Source: Chitinophagales bacterium (GTDB lineage Bacteria > Bacteroidota > Bacteroidia > Chitinophagales > JADIYW01). Taken from it: a stretch of DNA of 63,634 nt. The first letter of the stretch is position 1. Each line of letters starts with the position of its first letter. Positions 37,546 to 47,533 of this stretch are shown in pieces. A program made the position numbers and the translations under genes. The stretch lies in NCBI GenBank assembly GCA_019694955.1, contig JAIBAX010000024.1, positions 1-63,634 on the forward strand. The letters run 5' to 3'. Under the pieces are notes generated by a model. That model did not search any database. It was not told where the DNA came from and saw only the letters and a list, made by a program, of their open reading frames with translations.

Positions 37546-39006
37546 CTATTTTTTGCAAAAATTTCTTAGCCAATACCATTTATCGCATTCTATATCAGTT
37601 GGTTTTGAAGTGATAAAATTATTGTGCGAAAAATATTTTTTTTTCACTTCTAATAAATTTATCGTGGAATCAAACAAGGGTGCGTCTGGATGTCCGTTCA
37701 TAGAAACAAAAGATCTTACTCTTATATCTAACTCTTCTTTAGGGACTTTATATTCTCTTGATACTTTGTTTCCTAAATAATCTGCCAACTGCAATACCCT
37801 CACCGGCCTCAGAATAAGATGGGTAAATTGATTGGTATTCATAAACACATCTACTTTCTTGTATTCAAGATGTGTCTTCTTATTATATACAAATAAGTCA
37901 AAACTGGAAGGTTTCTTTAGTCCAATCTTCATCCTCCATGCGAAATGCCCACCTTCACCTGTCCAATCTACATTGCCAGGGATTAAGAAATGCCTAAATG
38001 GTAGGATGGCTTGTAGTATTATAAAGATAAGAATAAGCGTATAGGTGCTTCTTTGGAATGGTTGCCTAGATAAAAATGGTGAGGTTCTTATGCCTATTTT
38101 CTTATGAAAGAATGAAATAGGTTTTTCCTGTTTGTTTTGCACAAAATCACGATAAGCTGATTTCCAATATTGAATTAAATCTGTTCGAAAAAAAATCATC
38201 GTAGAACCTGCCATCAAGTAGGGGAATACGCCAATATTCAAGGTAGCAGCATTCATCATATGAAAAACAAGTATTGCCGGTATCATTAAAATTCTTGTAA
38301 ACGGATATAAGAGTAAGAAACCAACAGAAAGATCAAAAACCAATCCACTAAGGGTTAGAAAATATATCATAAATTCTGAACCATACAGTTGATCTTTATA
38401 TTCGATGGATGTTGCAAATACTGCCCTCATGGTATTGGTAGTCATCCAATCAGCATTTAATTTCACTATTCCTGCAATAAAATAAACCAGAAAGACTTGA
38501 TACCTGATTAAGAACACATTCCAATAAGGTACAGGTTCAGTATTTATCCACTTTCTTTCCTTTAGGAAAAATTGTAGCGATACCCAATTGCCTGCCTTGG
38601 AGAAAAATAATATCGCTAATAATAAAAGGATAAAATAATAGTGATTATTATAATAGCTGGAATCCAACAAAAAGAAATAAAGGTAGAGTATAAAATAAAT
38701 TCCCGTAAAGAACCGGAAATAATACGACACCATCATGCATATGGCAGATACCATCATGACGACAGCAAGAAAATGATAGGTGTTTTCAGAAAACTCGGGT
38801 ATCCAACCAAAACCATCCCATTTGAACAATAAATCTACATCCACATAATATCTGTGGATGTATTTGCTAATTCGCAACGCTTCAAAAAACATGAGAAATG
38901 AAAAAAGCACCCTGAATAAGCCTAAGGTTTCGTTAGCAGTTTCACTAAACAATTGCTCTTTAAAACTTAACTTCTTGTCTTTTAAAAACTTTTTTCCTGT
39001 ACGCAT
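37546..39006 (-). CDS. HTTM membrane protein resembling vitamin K-dependent gamma-carboxylase
   Basis: A 486-aa multi-pass membrane protein followed by a soluble C-terminal domain. From memory of human GGCX, several blocks align: LLDSSYYNNHYY (residues 113-124) with the human segment containing His160; VYFIAGIVKLNADW (174-187) with the segment containing catalytic Lys218, giving Lys182 here; FDLSVGFLL (224-232); and FHMMNAATLNIGVFPY (248-263). Bacterial homologues may epoxidise vitamin K without carboxylating protein, and Bacteroidota make menaquinone, a possible cofactor. The gene starts 9 bp after a second HTTM gene and precedes a giant secreted protein gene. Confidence 0.82.
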   Translation of the reverse strand: MRTGKKFLKDKKLSFKEQLFSETANETLGLFRVLFSFLMFFEALRISKYIHRYYVDVDLLFKWDGFGWIPEFSENTYHFLAVVMMVSAICMMVSYYFRFFTGIYFILYLYFFLLDSSYYNNHYYFILLLLAILFFSKAGNWVSLQFFLKERKWINTEPVPYWNVFLIRYQVFLVYFIAGIVKLNADWMTTNTMRAVFATSIEYKDQLYGSEFMIYFLTLSGLVFDLSVGFLLLYPFTRILMIPAILVFHMMNAATLNIGVFPYLMAGSTMIFFRTDLIQYWKSAYRDFVQNKQEKPISFFHKKIGIRTSPFLSRQPFQRSTYTLILIFIILQAILPFRHFLIPGNVDWTGEGGHFAWRMKIGLKKPSSFDLFVYNKKTHLEYKKVDVFMNTNQFTHLILRPVRVLQLADYLGNKVSREYKVPKEELDIRVRSFVSMNGHPDAPLFDSTINLLEVKKKYFSHNNFITSKPTDIECDKWYWLRNFCKK

Positions 39007-39015
39007 GCTATTTTA

Positions 39016-40536
39016 TTAATAACTAATCGCTCCACGATAATACTCTTTTCTTTCAATTTTCTTTACCTTTTGATCTTGATAAAACGCCCTGCCATCCCAA
39101 CTATACAATACCATATACGCTTCTTTCAGTTTTATTGTGGGATGTTCTGCAACAAATTTATTGATCTGAAAATTAAAAAAATATTGATTGAATACTTCAT
39201 CTTGTGTCTTCTGAATGCTTAATTTCATCTTATTCATCATTAATTTCCGTACTTGATAGTCTCCATAATCTTTGGTCAGTCTTGGTTGCAAAGTATCTAT
39301 AGACCTCCCCGTAATTAAATCTACCAATTGCCCATCTTCTTTTAACCCTTCTATAGTAAGCTTACCTAACTCGTAGTTTGGATTTGGCGAATACATGGAC
39401 CATGCCTGTTTAAAGAGCCATGAATTCCACGGGAACATTGCCGATAATGGATTTCTTTGTCGCTCTTTTGATTGCTTAAAGTAGAAATTGCGCTCCCAAA
39501 TATTATGTGTGATGTTCTCGGAAATCATACCCAAAAAAATATAAGCACATAAAATAGTTCCGGCAATAGGAGGTATCTCAATATTCCGTAGCCAGTCTTT
39601 AACATCACTCCCTCTTTCCCATTTTGGAATAAATTTCCGATACCACCCCATCTTCTCCCAAAATATTGAAGGCATAAGAAGTATTGCGGCACAAAGCCCT
39701 GCCCATTTAAAATGTCCCACATCTGTAAATAAGTTAACGACAAAATGAAAGAGAACTATACTACAGCTGAGGAACATTCTAATGTTTTGATTTTTATATG
39801 GGAGAAACAATAAGGGTAAGAAGAGAATTTCCCAATATTTCGTCAGGTAGGTAAACAACTTTAACACCCATTCAGGAGAACGCATAGCAAATCTTTCACC
39901 AAGACTTGTATTAATCGTAGTATCCATGCATAAGTACCACAATGCCTTCCCTTCTTGCCAAAGGTTACCAAATTTTGACAACCCCGCAAACGTGTAAATG
40001 ATGCCAATTTGTACAATCATCAACCATGCCCATCCCGATCTATTTTCTGCCGATTTAGGAGCGTTCTTTGATTTGAAACAACTGAAATAATGACCTACCG
40101 GAAGAAATATGGATAATGCTATCAACACATAGAAATAATAATCCCATCCCGAACGAATCGGAAAATACCGCATGCTGATTCCACCGAAGAATATCAAAGA
40201 CAATAAGGACGTAAGCTGCGGTTTATATCCAAGAGAAAAGAGCAAATACACCATGGGCGTCAGCATAAAAACAATGAGCATGGCTATGTCAGAATGAATG
40301 AATTGTAGCCAGGAAAAAGGATAGCCCTTAGGAGCTAATTCCATAAAACCATTGCCTAACAATCCTTTGCTTGGAGCATAAATATCACTAAAATTCACTA
40401 ACTTATATATGATATGGTTCCAACAAAGCGCCATTCCCAAGAACACTCTAAACATTCCTAGCGAGCGCAAATCGAGTCCAAAAACAGCCCTCTGGATTTC
40501 TTTTAACTGATTTTTTAAACCTTCTTTTTTGGACAT
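39016..40536 (-). CDS. HTTM-domain membrane protein
   Basis: A 506-aa multi-pass membrane protein of the HTTM (horizontally transferred transmembrane) group. The segment GIIYTFAGLSKFGNLW (residues 178-193) matches the Lys-bearing block of the neighbouring carboxylase-like protein, with Lys188 in the equivalent position, while the NNH block is replaced by SGWDYYFYVL. It ends in a soluble domain of about 180 residues. The start is the ATG at 40536 (MSKKEGLKNQ); the frame extends 25 codons further upstream over the promoter. With the 9-bp gap to the next gene, the two HTTM genes form an operon. Confidence 0.78.
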   Translation of the reverse strand: MSKKEGLKNQLKEIQRAVFGLDLRSLGMFRVFLGMALCWNHIIYKLVNFSDIYAPSKGLLGNGFMELAPKGYPFSWLQFIHSDIAMLIVFMLTPMVYLLFSLGYKPQLTSLLSLIFFGGISMRYFPIRSGWDYYFYVLIALSIFLPVGHYFSCFKSKNAPKSAENRSGWAWLMIVQIGIIYTFAGLSKFGNLWQEGKALWYLCMDTTINTSLGERFAMRSPEWVLKLFTYLTKYWEILFLPLLFLPYKNQNIRMFLSCSIVLFHFVVNLFTDVGHFKWAGLCAAILLMPSIFWEKMGWYRKFIPKWERGSDVKDWLRNIEIPPIAGTILCAYIFLGMISENITHNIWERNFYFKQSKERQRNPLSAMFPWNSWLFKQAWSMYSPNPNYELGKLTIEGLKEDGQLVDLITGRSIDTLQPRLTKDYGDYQVRKLMMNKMKLSIQKTQDEVFNQYFFNFQINKFVAEHPTIKLKEAYMVLYSWDGRAFYQDQKVKKIERKEYYRGAISY

Positions 40537-40562
40537 ACAAAGTTTTTTGTGCAGATTTGAAC

Positions 40563-40570
40563 CAAATATA
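40563..40570 (-). promoter_or_regulatory. -7 promoter element (TATATTTG) for HTTM operon
   Basis: Minus-strand TATATTTG lies 26 bp upstream of the ATG at 40536 in the short divergent gap before the glycosyltransferase gene at 40587. It supports the shorter HTTM start. Confidence 0.5.
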
Positions 40571-40586
40571 GTTAAAATCTTTTCAA

Positions 40587-42503
40587 TTGAAACAACAGCA
40601 AAGGCATTCAATTATTACGCGCAAATGGCTACCATTTGCATTGATTGCTTTGCTGACGATTATTATATATAGTTCCAGCTTATACCATGAAGTCAATATT
40701 GATGATGAAATTATTTTGAATGCTGTCCCTGAGCAAGTAACTTTTAATAACTTGGCATCCGTTTTCACTGAACGATATAATGGTACTGATTACCGCCCCA
40801 TCACTATATTTACCTTCGCCTTCGAAAGATATTTAATTGGAAAACCCTCCCTGGTATTTTCGCATGCTATAAACATCTTACTGTATATTTTTTTGTGTTC
40901 ACTAGTGTATGTTTTCTTCTCACAACTATACACGAAAGAAAAATCATCCATCATTCCATTATTAACGACATTGTTTTTTTGCGTTCATCCGCTACATGTC
41001 TCAGTAGTAGCCTCATTAAAAAGTCGAGACAATATCCTGAGTTTGCTTCTTGCAACGATAAGTTTCTTGGTACTCTTTAAGGCAAAGAGTGAACATCCTT
41101 ACAAGCGATATTTTTATATTCTGTTGTCCTTTATAATCTTTTACATATCCACATTTGCAAAAATGGATAGCCTTGGGTTTGTGTTCCTTTTTCCAGTATT
41201 TTATTTTGTCTTTATACGGAAAAATTGGATAGAAACCATAGTCGTTTTACTTCTATTCTTTACGACCGTTACGATTACCAGAGATATGTTTATTGATGCC
41301 ATGACAGGTCCTGTCGACTTTTACAGCAAAGTTACTTTCGAAGAAAATCCCTTGGTTGTTCAATCAACATTTATCAACAAAATTAGCATGGCGTTTCTTA
41401 CCTTGGGGTATTATCTTAAGTTCATGATTATCCCTAAAGGATACTATTTCTATTTCGGTTATGCAATGTTAGATGTTTTGCCTATTTATCATCCACTCAT
41501 AATAGTAAGCATTGTTATACATATATGTATTTTAATGGTCGGCATTGTACAATTCAAGAAAAATAAAATTTTATTCTTTAGCATCCTCGGATATTTTGCG
41601 TGCTTACTATATGCCGTAAATTATATAGTTCCGGTAGCGGGTGTTGTTGCAGACAGATACGGCTTTATTTCAAGCATGTTCTTTTGCAACTGTCTGGCCA
41701 TTCTGTTGATAACATTAAAAGAAAAAACCTCCTTCATTCCGCCAAACTATAGGCTTATATCGCTAACAAGTGTATTGCTAGTTATATATATATTCTTTTC
41801 TTATGCCAGAAATGGAGACTGGAAAAGTAGGGAAACTTTATATGAGGCTGACTTACCTTATGTACAAAAATCAGTGAATGCACTTAGAATGATTGCGGAG
41901 CATGAAATTACACAATCCAGTAAAACATCTACTGTTACTGAAAAACAACAACACCTGAATAAGGCCATTACACTCTGTGATAACGCTCTACTTATTTGCG
42001 ATTCTTTGAGTGTTTTGTACCAAATAAAAGCCAATGCGCAATTCACATTGAAACAAAAATCGCTTGCATTTGAGACAATTCAAACGGGTATTGACAAATC
42101 TTATGAAAATACTGGTTCTTTGGCAACAAAAGCAGAATTTTTTGCAAGAGAAAACAACCTAGATAGCGCCATCCAATATTATCAGAAAACCCTTTTAAAG
42201 GATACCAGTCAGGCGGAAATATTCGTAAAAATGATAGACCTAAAGAACAAAAAAGGATTGTTTCAGGAAAGCATGAAGGAAAGCATGCTACTCATAAAAG
42301 ACCGCCCTCACTTCTTGGCAGGTTATCAGAATGTTGCCAATACCTATCTTTACATGGGAGATACTTTGCTAGCGGTCAATTATTTTATCGAGGCGTTTAA
42401 ACGTGGAGTCGAAAATCCGGAGATGGCACAGGGTATTAAAGAATATTTCATCAACAAAGGCATGAATGAAAGATTGCCGGAAATTGAACCTTATACCCAA
42501 TAA
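40587..42503 (+). CDS. GT-C-type membrane glycosyltransferase with TPR tail
   Basis: A 638-aa protein: a multi-pass N-terminal part (about residues 14-400) with the acidic first-loop motif NIDD expected of GT-C glycosyltransferases and HPLHVSVVASLKSRDNILSLL, which resembles TMTC/DUF1736 O-mannosyltransferases. The C-terminal about 220 residues form TPR-like helices (LNKAITLCDNALLICDSLSV, AIQYYQKTLLKDTSQA). It probably transfers sugar from a lipid donor to an exported acceptor. The frame begins at TTG 40587; no in-frame ATG occurs for over 100 codons. The next glycosyltransferase gene follows after 4 bp. Confidence 0.75.
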   Translation: MKQQQRHSIITRKWLPFALIALLTIIIYSSSLYHEVNIDDEIILNAVPEQVTFNNLASVFTERYNGTDYRPITIFTFAFERYLIGKPSLVFSHAINILLYIFLCSLVYVFFSQLYTKEKSSIIPLLTTLFFCVHPLHVSVVASLKSRDNILSLLLATISFLVLFKAKSEHPYKRYFYILLSFIIFYISTFAKMDSLGFVFLFPVFYFVFIRKNWIETIVVLLLFFTTVTITRDMFIDAMTGPVDFYSKVTFEENPLVVQSTFINKISMAFLTLGYYLKFMIIPKGYYFYFGYAMLDVLPIYHPLIIVSIVIHICILMVGIVQFKKNKILFFSILGYFACLLYAVNYIVPVAGVVADRYGFISSMFFCNCLAILLITLKEKTSFIPPNYRLISLTSVLLVIYIFFSYARNGDWKSRETLYEADLPYVQKSVNALRMIAEHEITQSSKTSTVTEKQQHLNKAITLCDNALLICDSLSVLYQIKANAQFTLKQKSLAFETIQTGIDKSYENTGSLATKAEFFARENNLDSAIQYYQKTLLKDTSQAEIFVKMIDLKNKKGLFQESMKESMLLIKDRPHFLAGYQNVANTYLYMGDTLLAVNYFIEAFKRGVENPEMAQGIKEYFINKGMNERLPEIEPYTQ

Positions 42504-42507
42504 CATC

Positions 42508-43341
42508 ATGCTGAGTGAAGACAATAGAATTATTCATGCGCTTTGGATTGGCGACGCACTCTCCCCAATAGAGCAGCTTACCATCCAATCTTTCATCGAC
42601 CATGGTCACGAATTTCACCTCTGGACTTATCAACACATTAAATTTGTTCCTGAAAATGCCATTCTGCAAAATGCCGCAGATATTATACCGGAACATCAAG
42701 TTTTTAAGTATCAGCATCAAAATAAACACGGACATGGCAAGGGGAGCTATGCCGGATTTTCAGATATCTTTAGATATAAGCTGCTTTATGAAAAAGGTGG
42801 ATGGTGGGTAGATATGGATATTACCTGTTTGCAACCTCTAACATTTGAAACGGCTTATGTATTCAGGTACCACCACAAATCCCAAGCTGTCGGCAACCTC
42901 ATGAAATGTCCTAAAGATTCACCCTTGATGCAGTACTGCTACGAGGCAGCCATCAAGCAGGTAACCAGTGAAAACAAAAACTGGATGCTCCCGATTGAAA
43001 TCCTGAATAAAGGTATCATAAAGTTCAACCTTTCCCAATACATCACATATTGCTCCAATTTAGATAGCTTTCCGGTGGTACTCGGGCTGCTCTCCCACTC
43101 ATCTCCCATCCCCGAACATTGGAAAGTCATCCATTGGATGAATGAAGAATTTCGAAGAATGGATATAAGCAAAAATACCTTCCTATCAGAGAGCATTCTG
43201 AGCCATTTTCTATCCAAGCATAGAATAGGCTTTTCTGTTTGGAAAAAAATGGATATTTGGAAAGCTAAGATGCAATTGTCGAGAATGAATTATTTATTGC
43301 AAAACATTGGCACTACCCTTCGTTGGTACTTGCCTTTCTGA
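42508..43341 (+). CDS. Glycosyltransferase with DXD motif (GT32-like)
   Basis: A 277-aa enzyme. The N-terminal RIIHALWIGDALSPIEQLTIQSF and the metal/nucleotide-sugar-binding GGWWVDMD (D102-x-D104) are typical of the capsular GT32/OCH1-like glycosyltransferases. The ATG at 42508 is 4 bp after the GT-C gene; an in-frame ATG at 42466 lies inside that gene and adds a non-conserved leader. Its 3' end overlaps the convergent GT4 gene by 29 bp. The donor and acceptor are unknown. Confidence 0.82.
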   Translation: MLSEDNRIIHALWIGDALSPIEQLTIQSFIDHGHEFHLWTYQHIKFVPENAILQNAADIIPEHQVFKYQHQNKHGHGKGSYAGFSDIFRYKLLYEKGGWWVDMDITCLQPLTFETAYVFRYHHKSQAVGNLMKCPKDSPLMQYCYEAAIKQVTSENKNWMLPIEILNKGIIKFNLSQYITYCSNLDSFPVVLGLLSHSSPIPEHWKVIHWMNEEFRRMDISKNTFLSESILSHFLSKHRIGFSVWKKMDIWKAKMQLSRMNYLLQNIGTTLRWYLPF

Positions 43342-44470
43342 ATAATTGCAAATACTTTTCCGCAGCACTTACCCAAGAAAACGAATTAGAGAAGTTCTCC
43401 AGATAATAATCCGGATAACGGTATCCTTTCAAAAATTTCTCGTAATAAAAGTCCTTTACTAAGTTCGCAATTTCTTCTACTTCACGTTTTACAATGAAAT
43501 GACCATTAATTCCTTCAAAAATAACATCTGTATTCCCACTGATTTGCGTTGCCAATACATACATGCCTCTGGAAAGGGCTTCAAGTACCGCCAGCGACAT
43601 CCCTTCCTCCCGACTGGGTGCCAACAAGAGATGGGCTTCTTCCATTTCCCGCAATACCTGACTCTGGCTGATTTTTCCGGTTAGCTCTATGTGTTCAATC
43701 TGATAATGGCGAATCCAGTTCTCCAACATAGGTTTTAGCTTACCATCTCCTATCATCTTCATTCGTACCGGAAGACCCATTTTGCGCAAAAGTGAAAACA
43801 CTTTCAACGCCAATAATGGATCTTTTTGCTCCACCATCCTTCCTACAAAGAGAAGTTGCAATTCCTTGCCTGCATCTTCGAAAGAAGTCCGGAAGTTTTG
43901 GAAGGTAAAGCCATTCGGAATCACCACATTCTTTGACGTATACTTGCTACCAAGAAACCCATCTGCCCTGCGCTTTAGCTCTTCGGATAATAAAACGTTG
44001 TATAAGGAGGCTTTTAATAGATGTTTTAGCTTAAAGTAGAAAACACTGTGCCAGATGAACATCTGCCTCGGGCTGAACCATGGAATATCATGGCCATGCG
44101 AAAGGATAATATATGGTAAGTTCCATTTCTTTTTTAGGTATATCGCTACTTCACCACCCGGAAGGGTAAAGTTTGAAAGGCAAATATCAAAACGTATATC
44201 CTCTGTGAAAGCATCGAAGTAGGCTTTAGAATGACGTATCCAAGAATACATCTCTATGGGATTGGATTGGAAGGTGTACTTTCTTTTGGAACGTAGTCTT
44301 ACAATGGTTATGTTGCCTTCTGCAAAATATTCAGGCTCTCCATTAAACCACGTTGTAACAATAAATACCTTATGACCCGCTAAAGCAAAGCTATTGGCAA
44401 GGTTTTCTGTAACAATACCAGCACCTCCACCTAATGGTGGATATTCATAATTGAGGATAAGTATGTTCAA
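43313..44470 (-). CDS. Glycosyltransferase family 4 protein
   Basis: A 385-aa GT-B fold retaining glycosyltransferase. The N-terminal NYEYPPLGGGAGIVTENLA loop, the LLFVGRMVEQKDPLLALKVF donor-domain strand and SREEGMSLAVLEALSRG, with the E-x7-E motif, are all present. It acts in the cytosol on a nucleotide-sugar donor, probably in assembly of a surface polysaccharide or glycolipid. The start faces the carbamoyltransferase gene divergently across 70 bp. Its 3' end overlaps the GT32-like gene by 29 bp. Confidence 0.88.
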   Translation of the reverse strand: MNILILNYEYPPLGGGAGIVTENLANSFALAGHKVFIVTTWFNGEPEYFAEGNITIVRLRSKRKYTFQSNPIEMYSWIRHSKAYFDAFTEDIRFDICLSNFTLPGGEVAIYLKKKWNLPYIILSHGHDIPWFSPRQMFIWHSVFYFKLKHLLKASLYNVLLSEELKRRADGFLGSKYTSKNVVIPNGFTFQNFRTSFEDAGKELQLLFVGRMVEQKDPLLALKVFSLLRKMGLPVRMKMIGDGKLKPMLENWIRHYQIEHIELTGKISQSQVLREMEEAHLLLAPSREEGMSLAVLEALSRGMYVLATQISGNTDVIFEGINGHFIVKREVEEIANLVKDFYYEKFLKGYRYPDYYLENFSNSFSWVSAAEKYLQLFRKASTNEG

Positions 44471-44540
44471 AATGATGTGTAAATTTCAACCATAATGACA
44501 AAATTAGAATAAATTAGGCATATTTGAATAATTTTTGCTG

Positions 44541-46343
44541 GTGAAAATACTTGGAATATCTGCTTACTATCATGATGCTGCAGTCGCTATTATAAAGGAC
44601 GGGGAAATTATCTATGCCGCTCAGGAAGAAAGATTTACCAGAGTAAAAAATGATGCCACCTTCCCAACACATGCCATTACGGATGGTCTTGCAACCCACC
44701 AACTACAATTAAGCGACTTTGACTATATCGTTTTTTACGAAAAACCCTTCCTAAAACTAGAACGGATTTTCAATACTTATTTCAGAACAGCACCATATGG
44801 CATTCGCTCCTTTATTAGCTTTATGCGTACATGGGTAGATGAGAAACTGTTCATCAAGCAAAATATTCATTCATCACTAAAGAAAATCGACCCTTCTTTT
44901 GACAAGAGAAAAACAACACTGCTGTTCGCGCCACATCATGTTTCTCATGCTGCCAGTGCCTTTTATCCTTCTCCTTTTGAAGAAGCGGCTATACTAACCA
45001 TTGATGGCGTTGGCGAAATATCTACTACCAGCATCTTTCACGGCAGAGGCAATCAACTTACCCTCCGCTTTGAAGTTGAATTTCCGCACTCTCTGGGATT
45101 GCTGTATTCTGCTATTACCTATTTCCTTGGCTTTAAGGTAAACAGCGACGAATATAAGGTAATGGGTTTGGCATCTTATGGAAATAAAAATAGTCCTCAA
45201 ACGCAAGCCTTCATACAAAATATTGAAGAAAACCTCATTACTATTCTAGACGGCACTTTTATGTTAAACCGCTCTATGTTTCACTACGAAGCTGGACTAA
45301 CCATGGTAAAAGACAGCAAATGGGAACAACTGTTCAAGATTAAGAAACGAAATCCTTCGGATGAGCTAAGTCAGGAACATGCTAATTTGGCATATGCTTT
45401 CCAAAAAGTCTTAGAAACAGTAGTGCTTCAACTTTGTAAAAAAGCAAAAGAACTTACCGGAAGCGATTATTTATGTTTGGCAGGCGGTGTAGCGCTAAAT
45501 GGTGTTTTAAACGGCATTATTGCAGATAGCGGCATGTTTAAAGACATTTTCATTCAACCTGCTGCCGGGGATGCCGGTGGCGCATTGGGCGCAGCACTAT
45601 CAGTATATCATATCCATCAAAAAAGAGAAAGAAAAATAACGCTACCCGATAATTTGAAAAATAGCCTTTTAGGCACACATGCCTCTGAAATGGATTGCGA
45701 AAAAATCGCCTTTCTACACAATAGTTTCGATACCTGCACAACCACGGAGGAACTCTGTGAAAAAACCATTGACCTCATCTGTTCCGGCAAAGTAATCGGC
45801 TGGTACCAAGGAAACATGGAATTTGGTCCAAGAGCACTCGGCAATAGGAGCATCCTTGCCGACCCAAGGAATCCTGATATGCAATTACATCTCAACCTGA
45901 AGATCAAAAACCGGGAATCTTTCAGGCCCTTTGCTCCGGCAGTATTGGAAGAAGATGCAGCAGAATATTTTGAAATCAATGGAACATCTCCATACATGTT
46001 GCTGGTGAAGCAAGTGAGGGATAAATACTTATATCCGTTCCCCGAAAATTACGACGACTGGAGCCTAAAAGAAAAATTGTATTTCACAAAGTCCGTATTT
46101 CCTGCCATTACGCATGTAGACAAAACCGCCAGAATACAAACTGTCAACAAGGCAACGCATCCACTGTTTCATCAACTCTTAACCACCATGAAAAAGAAAA
46201 CCGGACATGGTATGCTCATCAATACCAGTTTTAACACCAAAGACGAACCCATCGTTTGTAACGCTGAAGATGCTTATCAATGTTTCATAAAAACCAATAT
46301 GGATGTACTGGTTTTGGGCAATTTTATCCTTTACAAATCATGA
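44541..46343 (+). CDS. NodU/CmcH/SxtI-type O-carbamoyltransferase
   Basis: Transfers a carbamoyl group from carbamoyl phosphate to a hydroxyl of a sugar or metabolite, via a carbamoyl-adenylate in known members. The N-terminal domain has KILGISAYYHDAAVAII and the metal-binding APHHVSHAASAF (H132, H133, H136), followed by LTIDGVGE; later come CLAGGVALNGVLNG, GDAGGALGAAL and, in the C-terminal domain, QGNMEFGPRALGNRSILADPR. At 600 aa it is full length. The conserved start fits the GTG at 44541; TTG 44535 is two codons upstream. It is the first gene of an operon running to 52270, with the next gene overlapping by 4 bp. Confidence 0.92.
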   Translation: MKILGISAYYHDAAVAIIKDGEIIYAAQEERFTRVKNDATFPTHAITDGLATHQLQLSDFDYIVFYEKPFLKLERIFNTYFRTAPYGIRSFISFMRTWVDEKLFIKQNIHSSLKKIDPSFDKRKTTLLFAPHHVSHAASAFYPSPFEEAAILTIDGVGEISTTSIFHGRGNQLTLRFEVEFPHSLGLLYSAITYFLGFKVNSDEYKVMGLASYGNKNSPQTQAFIQNIEENLITILDGTFMLNRSMFHYEAGLTMVKDSKWEQLFKIKKRNPSDELSQEHANLAYAFQKVLETVVLQLCKKAKELTGSDYLCLAGGVALNGVLNGIIADSGMFKDIFIQPAAGDAGGALGAALSVYHIHQKRERKITLPDNLKNSLLGTHASEMDCEKIAFLHNSFDTCTTTEELCEKTIDLICSGKVIGWYQGNMEFGPRALGNRSILADPRNPDMQLHLNLKIKNRESFRPFAPAVLEEDAAEYFEINGTSPYMLLVKQVRDKYLYPFPENYDDWSLKEKLYFTKSVFPAITHVDKTARIQTVNKATHPLFHQLLTTMKKKTGHGMLINTSFNTKDEPIVCNAEDAYQCFIKTNMDVLVLGNFILYKS

Positions 46344-47533
46344 AAAAATATATTGTCATAAGCTGCTTCTGTGGTGTTAATTTTTGCATATTGTATTGCT
46401 TTGGCTTGTCCACATTTTTCACCACCATTAGCTTATACTTCATCCTTTTCTTCTTGATAAAATGCATACTGCACTTCATTCGCATTCGAAAGAAAAATAT
46501 TCCCGCAAAGTTTCTATTGGATAATGTAAAAGTTTTTTTTGCCTTATGCCTTATCCTGGAGGCCTTCCTTTTATTTGTTTTAAGATTTGTCAACACCTAT
46601 GATGAGAACAAACACTATCTATACCTTTCTCCTTATAAACAACAGGAACAACTACAACTCAGGCATTGGTTGGGCAAGAAAGATATCACCTATAAATATA
46701 CCGAAGGATACTTCCCTTATTCATCCTCGGTTTTAGCAACTAAAGAATTTTCTGATACATTTCAATATAATGAGTTGGGCTTCCGTGGTAAATTTCCTCC
46801 TATAAAAAAAGATACCAATGAGTATAGAATCATAATTATAGGTGATTCCTTTGTAGAAGGAATTGGTACTGAAAATGACTCGACTATCGCTTCATTACTA
46901 CAAAAGAAATTGCAGGCAGATAGTCCAACAAAAATGGTTGTTTTGAATGGCGGCATCAGTGGCAGTTATCCAAAACATGAAACTGCATTATTCTATAGAA
47001 AATTACAAAAATATCATCCGGATTTAGTCATAATGATATGTTGCTTCAACGACCCGTCTGATGCTTTTTTCTTTGAAAACAAAGGAAATATTCCTTTCCG
47101 GGAATGGCTGTTCGCTACCAGCAGAATATATAGACTGGTGTATGCGCACTTTATTGGTTTCGAACCGGGATATGTTCGCAAGAAATCTATCCAAGAGAAA
47201 TATGCAAAACACGCCAGAGACCTTACTAAACATATTCACTCATTTCAACAAGAACTAAAACAAAACCGCATAGACTTTATTTGTGCCTATATACCGATAG
47301 CTGCTGAAATACAAAATTCTCCTGAGAAAATCTTTGTCAATAAAAGTTTTCAAATAGAACTTGACAAAAATGGATTGGATGCATTACATTTACAAAAGCA
47401 ACTGGAGGGTTCAGAACAAATACATGAATGGTATTGGAGCAAGGATGCACATCTTACACCCAAAGGATATGACAAGGTAGCTACATTATTGGCGGAAATG
47501 ATTAAAACAAGAACATATGTGGGAACTCATTAA
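46340..47533 (+). CDS. Membrane-anchored SGNH/GDSL hydrolase
   Basis: A 397-aa protein with two or three N-terminal membrane segments (about residues 5-45 and 64-84) and an SGNH hydrolase domain. Block I is IIGDSFVEGIG (nucleophile Ser170), block II has the Gly in GGISGSYP, block III is CCFNDPSD and block V is DAHLTPKGYD with the catalytic Asp and His. Such domains add or remove O-acetyl or similar groups on glycans. The ATG overlaps the carbamoyltransferase stop by 4 bp; the earlier frame start at 46280 lies inside that gene. This hydrolase commonly accompanies NodU and SxtJ-like genes. Confidence 0.83.
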   Translation: MKKYIVISCFCGVNFCILYCFGLSTFFTTISLYFILFFLIKCILHFIRIRKKNIPAKFLLDNVKVFFALCLILEAFLLFVLRFVNTYDENKHYLYLSPYKQQEQLQLRHWLGKKDITYKYTEGYFPYSSSVLATKEFSDTFQYNELGFRGKFPPIKKDTNEYRIIIIGDSFVEGIGTENDSTIASLLQKKLQADSPTKMVVLNGGISGSYPKHETALFYRKLQKYHPDLVIMICCFNDPSDAFFFENKGNIPFREWLFATSRIYRLVYAHFIGFEPGYVRKKSIQEKYAKHARDLTKHIHSFQQELKQNRIDFICAYIPIAAEIQNSPEKIFVNKSFQIELDKNGLDALHLQKQLEGSEQIHEWYWSKDAHLTPKGYDKVATLLAEMIKTRTYVGTH

